DNA from: JALZOC01 sp038320555
GTDB lineage: Bacteria; Acidobacteriota; Vicinamibacteria; Vicinamibacterales; 2-12-FULL-66-21
Length of the DNA stretch: 64,000 bases
Assembly: GCA_038320555.1 (NCBI GenBank)
Contig: JBBQEJ010000004.1
Location: forward strand, 1 to 64,000
Direction of reading: 5' to 3'
Below the pieces are notes generated by a model, which was not told where the DNA came from, searched no databases, and was given only the letters and a program-made list of their open reading frames with translations. The position numbers and the translations under genes were made by a program. Positions 45,143-52,462 of this stretch are shown here, in pieces. Positions within the stretch are counted from its first letter, which is position 1; every line of letters begins with the position of its first letter.

Positions 45143-45808
45143 CTAGGTGAGAACCTTGATGACGACGCGGCGGTTCTGCGCACGGCCCGCCTTGGTCTTG
45201 TTCGGTGCGATCGGCTTCTCTTCGCCGTAGCTGATCACATTGATCTTGTGGAGCGGCACCTGGTGCTGCTCGTAGAGATAGCGCTTCACGGCTTCGGCAC
45301 GCTCAAGACCGAGCTTGTAGTTGATATCCTTCGGTCCGGCGTTGTCCGTGTGGCCTTCGATCTCGATGTAGGCACCCTTCGGCTCCGCCTTGAGCTGCTG
45401 CACCAGCTGATCGATATCGGCCTTCGCCTCGTCCGGCATCGTCGCCTTGCCGAACTTGAAGCCGCCCTTGTCCTCGCTGAGCGTCACTTCATACACGAGC
45501 CGCTTCGACGCCTTGTCGATGGCGTCAGCCTTCGCGTTCACGGCGTCTGCCGCAGCCCGCGCCTCGTCCGCACGGCGGCCGGCCTGATCGGCACGCTGCC
45601 CTGCCGCAGCGGCCTTCTGATCGACTTCACCGATGCGTCCTTCGTTGGCGCGTGTTCGCTCCTGATTTTCCTCAACGGATTTCGAGAGCGTTTCCACTTT
45701 GCCGTTCACTTCCCCGACTTGAGTCTTCACCATCTTCTTGGTCGCACAGGCGGTAGTGCCGCCAAGGGCGAGCGCAAGAACCGGTACTGCCAACACGAGC
45801 TTCTTCAT
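45143..45808 (-). CDS. OmpA-family lipoprotein with coiled-coil spacer
   Basis: The 221-residue protein starts MKKLVLAVPVLALALGG; ATG at 45808 has GGAGGG upstream. The lipobox-like GGTTAC lies at the end of the signal, and Lys-Lys follow. Residues 30-100 form an Ala/Glu/Arg-rich coiled coil of repeating ADQAGRRADEARAAADA type. The C-terminal OmpA domain shows EIEGHTDNAGPKDINYKLGLERAEAVKRYL and AQNRRVVIKV. It anchors the outer membrane to peptidoglycan. TATAAC lies about 20 nt upstream, so it may have its own promoter despite the VWA gene 54 bp away. Confidence 0.92.
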   Translation of the reverse strand: MKKLVLAVPVLALALGGTTACATKKMVKTQVGEVNGKVETLSKSVEENQERTRANEGRIGEVDQKAAAAGQRADQAGRRADEARAAADAVNAKADAIDKASKRLVYEVTLSEDKGGFKFGKATMPDEAKADIDQLVQQLKAEPKGAYIEIEGHTDNAGPKDINYKLGLERAEAVKRYLYEQHQVPLHKINVISYGEEKPIAPNKTKAGRAQNRRVVIKVLT

Positions 45809-45862
45809 CTTGTCCCTCCGAACGTTATATGTACGACTGAGCGAGTTAAAACTCACGTGTTC

Positions 45863-46846
45863 TCAGCGAAGCTTCCCGGCTTCGCTCATCACTGCGCTGC
45901 TTCCCGACGAGTACCCGGCGCGCGCACGCACCGTCAAGCCCCGATCGCGCGCCCGCACTTCGAGCGCCCGCCAACCGCCGTCCCGATTCGAGGCCTCGAA
46001 GGCGATAACGTATTGATGCCTCAGTTCTTCCACGATCTGGCGGGCCGCCACGCTCGCGTGCGCGGGCGCGCTCGCCATGAACATTTCGCCGCCGGTCCAG
46101 CGCGCAAGGGTCGGCAGCGAGCCTGTGAGCTCTTCCTGCGCCGTCCCTCCCTCCCGTGGATCGTCGATCGGCGACATGACCGCGATGATGTACACCGGAA
46201 TATCGATGCTGCTCGAAATCGTGGCTACCTGCTCCGAGGTCAGCCGGCTCCGCGTATCGATGCCGTCGGTGAGCACGACGACGGCACTGCGCTGCGGCAT
46301 CCGGCCCCCGCCTGGCCCTTCTGCCGCTACGGCGCGGGCGACTTGGGCAACCGCGTCATACAAAGATGTCTGGCCGAACGGCGTCTGCACATGACCGAGT
46401 GCGGCCTCGAGCGATGGAATATCGGACGTGAACGGCGTCACACGATCGAGCCCGGTGTCGAAACTGAACACCGCGGCTTCGTCGCCGGGTCTGAGCGCGC
46501 CAAACAAGTGCCGCGCCGCCTGTTGCGCATCCACAGTCTTCGAACCGACGCGCATGCTGCCGCTGATATCGACGAGCAGCGCAAGCTTGATGGGACCGTC
46601 GGACTGTGCCCGGAAGTCGAGAATCGGACGCGGCGTTCCAGCTTCCGCCACGATGAAGTCTTTTCGTTCGAGATTGCCGACGAAGCGTCCCTTGCGATCC
46701 CGCACGACCGCGCTGACCGACACCACCTCGACCGACGATCGGAATGTCGCAACCGGCGGGTCCTGAACGAGTCCCCGCTCGAACGCCCCGGGAGCCGGAA
46801 GGAGCGATAACGTCGCGGCTACGTTCAGGAGAAGGGACCCCGTCAT
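45863..46846 (-). CDS. VWFA-related acidobacterial domain protein
   Basis: The protein has 327 residues with a signal peptide (LLLNVAATLSLLPAPGA). VEVVSVSAVVRDRKGRFVGNLERKDFIVAEAG is the typical opening of the VWFA-related acidobacterial family (TIGR03436). The metal-ion-dependent adhesion site is DISGSM, with VVVLTDGIDTRS later, and the end YVIAFEASNRDGGWRALEVRARDRG is also typical. It is secreted; ligand unknown. The family is strongly expanded in Acidobacteriota, which supports the taxonomic guess. Confidence 0.93.
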   Translation of the reverse strand: MTGSLLLNVAATLSLLPAPGAFERGLVQDPPVATFRSSVEVVSVSAVVRDRKGRFVGNLERKDFIVAEAGTPRPILDFRAQSDGPIKLALLVDISGSMRVGSKTVDAQQAARHLFGALRPGDEAAVFSFDTGLDRVTPFTSDIPSLEAALGHVQTPFGQTSLYDAVAQVARAVAAEGPGGGRMPQRSAVVVLTDGIDTRSRLTSEQVATISSSIDIPVYIIAVMSPIDDPREGGTAQEELTGSLPTLARWTGGEMFMASAPAHASVAARQIVEELRHQYVIAFEASNRDGGWRALEVRARDRGLTVRARAGYSSGSSAVMSEAGKLR

Positions 46847-46887
46847 GCGGCCCCGTAGTCCAAGGAGCCTGCCAAAGTGTTAAGTAC

Positions 46888-46902
46888 ATCTATCTAATAG
46901 AT
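46888..46902. promoter_or_regulatory. Perfect palindrome ATCTAT-CTA-ATAGAT upstream of the VWA gene
   Basis: A 6+3+6 bp perfect inverted repeat lies in an AT-rich island, 42 bp upstream of the VWA start. The location suits an operator or a dimeric regulator site; nothing shows which protein binds. Confidence 0.4.
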
Positions 46903-47133
46903 TTAGCTTTTTCTATGCAGCATAAATTGGACAGGAAACGGACAGGATCACGTAGAAATTACGCGATTCATACGTTTTTCGGCCCGCGTTTTTACACTGC
47001 GGTCGAGCTGGAATTCAGTTTGGGATTTCACAGGGGTTTTTGGAGGCTGGACTCGCGATTGCAACTCATCCTGAAGCCGCCGCCCGAAACACGGGTTTTT
47101 GAGAATCGAGATGGGGCCGATAGGGCGGCACGG

Positions 47134-47139
47134 TAGAAT
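47134..47139 (+). promoter_or_regulatory. -10 box TAGAAT, leaderless start
   Basis: The hexamer ends 6 nt before the ATG at 47146. Confidence 0.5.
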
Positions 47140-47145
47140 CCCACG

Positions 47146-48366
47146 ATGTCGCACGCCTCGTCCGTCATTCCGGTCGCCCAGCGCATCAGCGGTTTCTCCT
47201 ACGCCATCCGCAACATCGTCGCCGAGGCGCGCAAAGTCGAGGCCTCAGGCCGGAAAGTCCGCTACCTCAATATCGGGGATCCGATCGCGTTCGGGTTTCG
47301 CACGCCGCCGCACATGATCGAGGCCGTCGAGCGGGCGATGCGCGACGGGCATAACGGCTATGCCCCGTCGGTCGGGATCCTCACGGCGCGGGAAGCCGTC
47401 ACCAGCGAATGCGTGCAGCGCGGCATGCCGATGACGCCCGACCGCGTGGTTATAACATCCGGCACGTCCGAAGGCATCGAGCTCGCGCTGACCGCGCTCG
47501 CGGGGCCGGGCGACGACGTGCTGATTCCGGTGCCGACTTATCCTCTGTATACGGCGGTGCTGGCGAAGATTGGCGCCCGCGCGGTCTTTTATCGTACAGA
47601 TGCGGCGCGGGGCTGGCAGCCCGACATCGATCACCTTCGGAGTCTCATCTCGCCTGCGACGCGTGCGCTCGTGGTGATCGATCCGAATAACCCCACGGGT
47701 GCGACCTACTCTGCCGAGGCGCGACGGGCGCTCGTCGATCTCGCCGATCGGCACAACTTTCCGCTCCTTGCCGACGAGGTGTACGCCGATCTCGCGTTCG
47801 ACGGCCCCGTCGCGGCCCTGGCTGCAGTCAACCCGGACGCTCCGGTGATCACGTTCTCGTCGCTCTCGAAAGCGTATCTCGCGCCCGGCTGGCGATCAGG
47901 ATGGCTGGCAGTGGCCGAGACCGAGCGGCTGGACGACGTCCTGGCAGGGATCAAGAAGCTCGCGGACGGCCGCCTGTGCAGCACGGGACCCATGGAATAC
48001 GCGCTGGCCGCCGCGCTCACCGGCGATCGTTCACACCAGCAGGTGTTTCGCGACGCGCTGCGCGAGCGCGCGGCCATCACGTACTCGCGGTTCAATGCGA
48101 TCGACGGGATCACGTGTGTCGCGCCGACCGCCGCGTTTTACGCGATGCCGAAGGTCGAGCTGCCTCCAGGCAAAACCGATGAAGACTACGTGCTCGGGCT
48201 GCTGCGCGCGACGGGCGTGTTGTGTGTCTACGGTTCCGGATTCGCCACCGCGCCGCACGACGGTTTCTTCCGTGTCGTGTTTCTCGCCTCGCCGATGGAG
48301 CTCGCCGACATCTACGGACTGATTGGCGATTTCACCGGGGCGTTCCTGTCGGCGCGGGCACGGTAA
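47146..48366 (+). CDS. Class I/II PLP aminotransferase, AlaA/alanine transaminase-like
   Basis: The protein has 406 residues. RYLNIGDPIAFGFRTPPHMIEAVERAMRDGHNGYAPSVG is the AlaA/AlaT-like opening. Further on are IDPNNPTGATY, LADEVYADLAF and the PLP Lys in FSSLSKAYLAPGWRSGWL, with a C-terminal FRVVFLASP carrying the carboxylate Arg. It probably makes alanine or a related amino acid from pyruvate and glutamate. The permease gene follows directly after its stop. The ATG is 6 nt after TAGAAT. Confidence 0.92.
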   Translation: MSHASSVIPVAQRISGFSYAIRNIVAEARKVEASGRKVRYLNIGDPIAFGFRTPPHMIEAVERAMRDGHNGYAPSVGILTAREAVTSECVQRGMPMTPDRVVITSGTSEGIELALTALAGPGDDVLIPVPTYPLYTAVLAKIGARAVFYRTDAARGWQPDIDHLRSLISPATRALVVIDPNNPTGATYSAEARRALVDLADRHNFPLLADEVYADLAFDGPVAALAAVNPDAPVITFSSLSKAYLAPGWRSGWLAVAETERLDDVLAGIKKLADGRLCSTGPMEYALAAALTGDRSHQQVFRDALRERAAITYSRFNAIDGITCVAPTAAFYAMPKVELPPGKTDEDYVLGLLRATGVLCVYGSGFATAPHDGFFRVVFLASPMELADIYGLIGDFTGAFLSARAR

Positions 48367-49422
48367 GTGGCGAGCGAGTCCGCGGCGCGGAAGTCGCTGA
48401 TTCTCTGGACGATCTGGATGACCGCCCTCGCGGCCATCATCGTCTGGTGCGCATTTCTCGTCAGGGACGTCCTGCTGATCGTTTACGTGAGTGGCCTGCT
48501 CGCAATCGGATTCAGTCCCATTGTCCGATTGATTGAGCGACAGAAAGTTCTGCCGATCGGGACACAACGGTTTCCGCGCTGGCTTGCGATCCTCGTCCTG
48601 TACCTCGTCATTCTTGGCACGCTGACCGGAATCGGTTTCATGGTCGTGCCGCCTCTCGTGCATCAGGGGAGCCAGTTGTGGACGGCGCTCCCTGACATGT
48701 TCAATCGCGTCCAGGACTTTCTGATTCAGAAGGGAGCGCTGAAGGAACACCTGACATGGAGCCAGGCGGTCGCGCGCGCGCCAGTTGCCGGCAGGGGCGA
48801 TGCGGTCGGCACGGTCCTCGGCGCGATCGTCGGCGTGGTGGGCGGGCTGTTTGGCTTGCTGACGATCCTGATCCTGACGTTCTACATCCTGATCGAATCC
48901 GACAGCCTTCTCGATGGGATGCTTCACCTGTTTCCGAAGGGAAACCGTGCACGGCTCGCGGCGGCGAGCCGCGACATCACCGTCAAGGTCAGCGCATGGC
49001 TGGGCGGCCAGCTTCTGCTTGGCGGCATCATCGGGACGTCGTCGGCCATTGGCCTGTGGCTGCTCGGGATCCCGTTCTTCTACGTGCTTGCGCTCATCTC
49101 AGGAATCGGCGAATTGATACCCGTGGTCGGCCCGGTGCTCTCGGCGATTCCAGCAGTCGCCGTCGCATCTACCGTCTCGATCAACAAGGTCCTGTTGGTC
49201 ATTGTGTTCTTCGTCGTCCAGCAGCAATTCGAAAACCACGTGCTCGTTCCGAAGGTCATGCAGCGCCAGGTCGGTGTCAGTCCGGTGACCGTCATCGTCG
49301 CGCTGCTGATTGGGGGAAAGCTCCTCGGCATCATCGGCGCCATCCTCGCCGTTCCGAGCGCCGCTATCCTGCAGGTGCTCTTCAGCGAAGTCGGGGCTTT
49401 GAGGGACAAGGAAGAGAAGTAG
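48367..49422 (+). CDS. AI-2E family transporter (PerM/UPF0118)
   Basis: The protein has 351 residues and 7-8 hydrophobic segments. The pair at the start (WTIWMTALAAIIVWCAFLV, VLLIVYVSGLLAIGFSP), the periplasmic helical region and the C-terminal helices (YVLALISGIGELIPVVGPVLSAIPAV; QQFENHVLVPKVMQRQVGVSP) define the family. Members are exporters or channels of diverse solutes; AI-2 transport is one case only. GTG directly follows the aminotransferase stop, so the two are co-transcribed. Confidence 0.9.
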   Translation: MASESAARKSLILWTIWMTALAAIIVWCAFLVRDVLLIVYVSGLLAIGFSPIVRLIERQKVLPIGTQRFPRWLAILVLYLVILGTLTGIGFMVVPPLVHQGSQLWTALPDMFNRVQDFLIQKGALKEHLTWSQAVARAPVAGRGDAVGTVLGAIVGVVGGLFGLLTILILTFYILIESDSLLDGMLHLFPKGNRARLAAASRDITVKVSAWLGGQLLLGGIIGTSSAIGLWLLGIPFFYVLALISGIGELIPVVGPVLSAIPAVAVASTVSINKVLLVIVFFVVQQQFENHVLVPKVMQRQVGVSPVTVIVALLIGGKLLGIIGAILAVPSAAILQVLFSEVGALRDKEEK

Positions 49423-49465
49423 CCGCGCGGCGATCTCGCGGTCAGCAGGGACAGGCGCTGGTGGC

Positions 49466-49789
49466 CTAGGCGAAATAAAAGAGAATTGCGAGCCAGGGTA
49501 GGACCGCTACGGTCAGGTAGAGCACCGCGAGCGCAGCGACCGCTTTGTGGACCGACGACAAGTGGAGCACGATTCCAAAGAGGCCAGCGGCAACCTTCGC
49601 GGTTGTTAGGGCGGCTCCCTGGCCGATCGACGCCATCAACCATCCGATGATGGGGTTGGCTTCCATGTGCAAGCCGTAGCTGGTCACACCGACGTAGGTG
49701 AGCACGCCGTCGGAAGCCTGGGCGAGCAGGAACGCCACGAGAGCGATATCGCCGAACAGGTTACGCCGCGTACCACCACGCGTCCTCAC
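49466..49789 (-). CDS. Small membrane protein, DUF5658-like
   Basis: The protein has 107 residues if it starts at the GTG at 49789 (GGAGG 7 nt upstream). A longer frame to 49882 gives an Arg/Cys-rich, unconvincing extension. Four membrane segments are predictable, with ASDGVLTYVGVTSYGLHMEANPIIGWLM as the conserved signature between the first two. This is a family of unknown function common near membrane-bound genes. It converges with the AI-2E permease gene. Confidence 0.75.
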   Translation of the reverse strand: MRTRGGTRRNLFGDIALVAFLLAQASDGVLTYVGVTSYGLHMEANPIIGWLMASIGQGAALTTAKVAAGLFGIVLHLSSVHKAVAALAVLYLTVAVLPWLAILFYFA

Positions 49790-49930
49790 TTTCACCCCTC
49801 CCCTTTCGCAAAGTCGGCAGTCTCGCCTCCAGCTCCGTTCGGAAGCTCGCTCCGCGAGAGAAGTAGTCAATGTGGATGCCAAGTGCCGGGGACGGCCGCG
49901 CCTGGCATCCCGACACCGAAAGGGCCGGAC

Positions 49931-49936
49931 TATACT
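49931..49936 (+). promoter_or_regulatory. -10 box TATACT, leaderless start
   Basis: The hexamer ends 6 nt before the ATG at 49943. Confidence 0.55.
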
Positions 49937-49942
49937 CCGTTA

Positions 49943-51127
49943 ATGCGCACAGACCCGCTGGCATACCTCGGCGAAGAGCTCGATTTCCTTAAAAAACAGA
50001 ACCTCTACCGCCGGCTCAGGATTCTGGACGGTGAGCAGAAGGCGCACACCACATTCGACCATCGCTCGGTAGTCAACCTGTCGTCGAACAATTATCTCGG
50101 TCTTACGACACATCCCAGACTGCGCGCGCGAGCGCTCGAGGCGCTCCAAACCTACGGCGTAGGCTCGGGATCGGTCCGCACGATCGCCGGCACCATGGCG
50201 ATTCACATGGAGCTCGAGCGGCGGCTCGCGGAATTCAAGCAGGTCGAAGCGGTCGTCGTCTTCCAGAGCGGTTTCACCGCCAACGCAGGCACCGTCTCGG
50301 CAATTCTCACGAAGGAAGACGTCGTCATCTCCGACGAACTGAACCATGCGAGCATCATCGACGGCTGCCGGTTGAGCCGCGCGACGATCAAGGTTTTTCC
50401 GCACAAGGACGTGGATGCCGCACGGCGGATCCTCAAGGACTTGCCCCCGACCCAACGTCGCCTGCTCATCACCGACGGCGTGTTCAGCATGGACGGGGAC
50501 CTCGGCCCGCTGCCTGCGCTATGTGAGCTCGCGGAAGAAACCGGCTGCATCATGATGGTGGACGATGCGCATGCGAGCGGCGTGTTCGGGAAGAACGGCC
50601 GCGGCACGATCGATCATTTCGGGATGCACGGACGAGTCGACGTCCAGGTCGGCACGCTGTCAAAGGCGATCGGTGCGCTCGGAGGATACGTCGCGGGAAG
50701 CCGGAACCTCATCGAGTTCCTGTACCAGCGGGCGCGTCCCTTTCTTTTCTCCACGTCGCATCCGCCCGCGGTTGCGGCGGCGTGTATCGCAGCGCTGGAC
50801 GTGCTCCTCGAGCACCCCGAAATAATGGAACAGTTGTGGGACAACACGCGTTTCTTCAAGACAGGGCTCGAGCGGCTGGGATTCAATACCGGCCTGAGCG
50901 AAAGTCCCATCACGCCGGTGATTGCGGGAGACAGCGCACAGGCCAACACGTTGTCGGATCGCCTGTTCGAGGAGGGCGTGTTCGCCCAGGCAATTGGCTA
51001 CCCGACCGTCGCGCGTGACAAAGCGCGCGTGCGAACCATTGTGACCGCGACACATACACGCGAGGACCTCCAGTACGCGCTCGATGCCTTTGCGAAAGTC
51101 GGCAGGGAGATCGGCCTCATCCATTGA
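49943..51127 (+). CDS. Alpha-oxoamine synthase: glycine C-acetyltransferase/AONS-type
   Basis: The protein has 394 residues. VNLSSNNYLGL, YGVGSGSVRTIAGTMAIHMELE, DELNHASIIDG, MMVDDAHASGVFG and the PLP Lys in VGTLSKAIGALGGYV are the standard alpha-oxoamine synthase motifs. The sequence fits 2-amino-3-ketobutyrate CoA ligase (Kbl) as well as 8-amino-7-oxononanoate synthase (BioF). No bio or tdh gene is adjacent to decide; Kbl is slightly favoured. ATG at 49943 is chosen because TATACT ends 6 nt before it. The stop overlaps the next gene's TTG start (TTGA). Confidence 0.9.
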   Translation: MRTDPLAYLGEELDFLKKQNLYRRLRILDGEQKAHTTFDHRSVVNLSSNNYLGLTTHPRLRARALEALQTYGVGSGSVRTIAGTMAIHMELERRLAEFKQVEAVVVFQSGFTANAGTVSAILTKEDVVISDELNHASIIDGCRLSRATIKVFPHKDVDAARRILKDLPPTQRRLLITDGVFSMDGDLGPLPALCELAEETGCIMMVDDAHASGVFGKNGRGTIDHFGMHGRVDVQVGTLSKAIGALGGYVAGSRNLIEFLYQRARPFLFSTSHPPAVAAACIAALDVLLEHPEIMEQLWDNTRFFKTGLERLGFNTGLSESPITPVIAGDSAQANTLSDRLFEEGVFAQAIGYPTVARDKARVRTIVTATHTREDLQYALDAFAKVGREIGLIH

Positions 51128-52299
51128 AGAGTTCGACATCGGATCGCGCGCGCGCTCTGTTCGACACCTACACACGCGATCTCTCGCGCGAGGATGTTCA
51201 GCGGCTGTTCACGCACGACACGCCCGACGCGTACCAATTCTTCACCCGGGGGCGAGACGACGACCGGTTCGCCGGGCTGCCCCCGTGGAAGAGCGCGCCG
51301 CTCCGGATCCGAGAGTTCTTCGTCACCTTCACGCTCCGCCTTTCCCCGGTACGTCGCGCCCTCTACATCGGTTCGCTCATCATCGCGCTCACCGGGATCA
51401 TCCGGCTCTTCAGAGGCTTCGGTTTTATCGACCTGCCCTTCGGCCTGCCATTCATTCCAGTTGCGGTGCTGACGCCTGTCTGGGCTGACGGCACGCTCGC
51501 GCTCATCACCAGCCTTCTACTCGTCCATCTGCTCGTGCTGCTCGAGGTCGCCGACCGTCTGTCGCTCAAGGGCGAGCTCGAAGTTGCGCGAGAGATTCAG
51601 CTGGCCATGCTTCCAGGCGGCACGTATCGGGCGGGAGACATCGAGATCTGCGGCATGACCCGCCCCGCCAACACGGTGGGCGGCGACTTCTACGACGTGC
51701 TGCCTTTGCCCGACGGTCGGATCATCCTGGCGCTCGGCGACGTTGCCGGCAAAGGCAGTCCGGCGGCTCTACTGATGGCTCTGTTGCTGGCGGTACTGCG
51801 CACGCTCGTTGATGAACAACTGGACGCGCCGGCGCTCGTCGAGCGGCTGAACGTGCAGATTTGCAGGCACAGCCCGCCGTCGCGGTTTATCACGCTCTTT
51901 TACGCGGTCTACTCGCCGTCCACCGGCGCGCTGACCTACGTGAATGCCGGCCAGAATCCGCCATTGCTACGACGACGCGATGGGCGATACGACCGCCTCG
52001 GTGGCACGGGTGTGGCGCTGGGCATGTTCGATCATTCCGTGTTCGGGTCGGTCGACACGATGCTGCACGAGGGAGAGGCGCTCGTGATGTACAGCGACGG
52101 CATTACCGAGGCCGAGAATCCGAACGGACAACCGTTTGAAGAAGCCGGCCTCGAGCTTGTCGTCGATCGCTACGCGAATGAGGAGCCGGCTGAGACTGGG
52201 ACTCAGGTACTGAAGGCCGTCGAGGCCCACGCGAAAGCATCACGGTTCGTGGACGATCTCACGATTCTGTTGTTGAAGCGTCGCGCGGCTGCAGGGTGA
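51124..52299 (+). CDS. Membrane-linked PP2C/SpoIIE-family serine phosphatase (RsbU-like)
   Basis: The protein has 391 residues. Two to three membrane helices lie at about residues 80-150 (LYIGSLIIALTGIIRLF, DGTLALITSLLLVHLLVLLEV). They are followed by a linker with LEVAREIQLAMLPGG and the PPM phosphatase domain: VGGDFYDVLPLPDGR (metal Asp), LALGDVAGKG (Asp), YVNAGQNPPLL and LVMYSDGITEAEN. Such enzymes dephosphorylate anti-sigma-factor antagonists. No partner gene is visible here. It is coupled to the synthase gene by a 4-bp overlap. Confidence 0.92.
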   Translation: MKSSTSDRARALFDTYTRDLSREDVQRLFTHDTPDAYQFFTRGRDDDRFAGLPPWKSAPLRIREFFVTFTLRLSPVRRALYIGSLIIALTGIIRLFRGFGFIDLPFGLPFIPVAVLTPVWADGTLALITSLLLVHLLVLLEVADRLSLKGELEVAREIQLAMLPGGTYRAGDIEICGMTRPANTVGGDFYDVLPLPDGRIILALGDVAGKGSPAALLMALLLAVLRTLVDEQLDAPALVERLNVQICRHSPPSRFITLFYAVYSPSTGALTYVNAGQNPPLLRRRDGRYDRLGGTGVALGMFDHSVFGSVDTMLHEGEALVMYSDGITEAENPNGQPFEEAGLELVVDRYANEEPAETGTQVLKAVEAHAKASRFVDDLTILLLKRRAAAG

Positions 52300-52335
52300 T
52301 GCGGGCGGCGGCATTCACTGTCGCGCTGCATTCGA

Positions 52336-52424
52336 CCCCTAAGATCAAACAAGGATGGGAGGAAGGGCGTAATTCTTTAAAAAACTCAACTCCCATTCTC
52401 TTTCTCCTGTTTGATCTTGGGGGG
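52336..52424. repeat. Palindromic intergenic element, family A copy 5
   Basis: CCCCTAAGATCAAACA pairs with TGTTTGATCTTGGGGG, a nearly perfect 15-bp arm, around an inner GGAGG/CTCCC pair. Outer homology reaches TTCACTGTC at 52316 and GTGACAGTGAAC at 52431. Flanked by convergent genes, so a bidirectional terminator is plausible. Confidence 0.7.
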
Positions 52425-52462
52425 TGCGGCGTGACAGTGAACATCGTTCGAACGTGGCGTCC

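Noticed and set aside
46903..47140. Small gene in the 299-bp gap before the aminotransferase
   Set aside because: The 130-residue frame has no Shine-Dalgarno, no conserved pattern and mixed composition; treated as intergenic.
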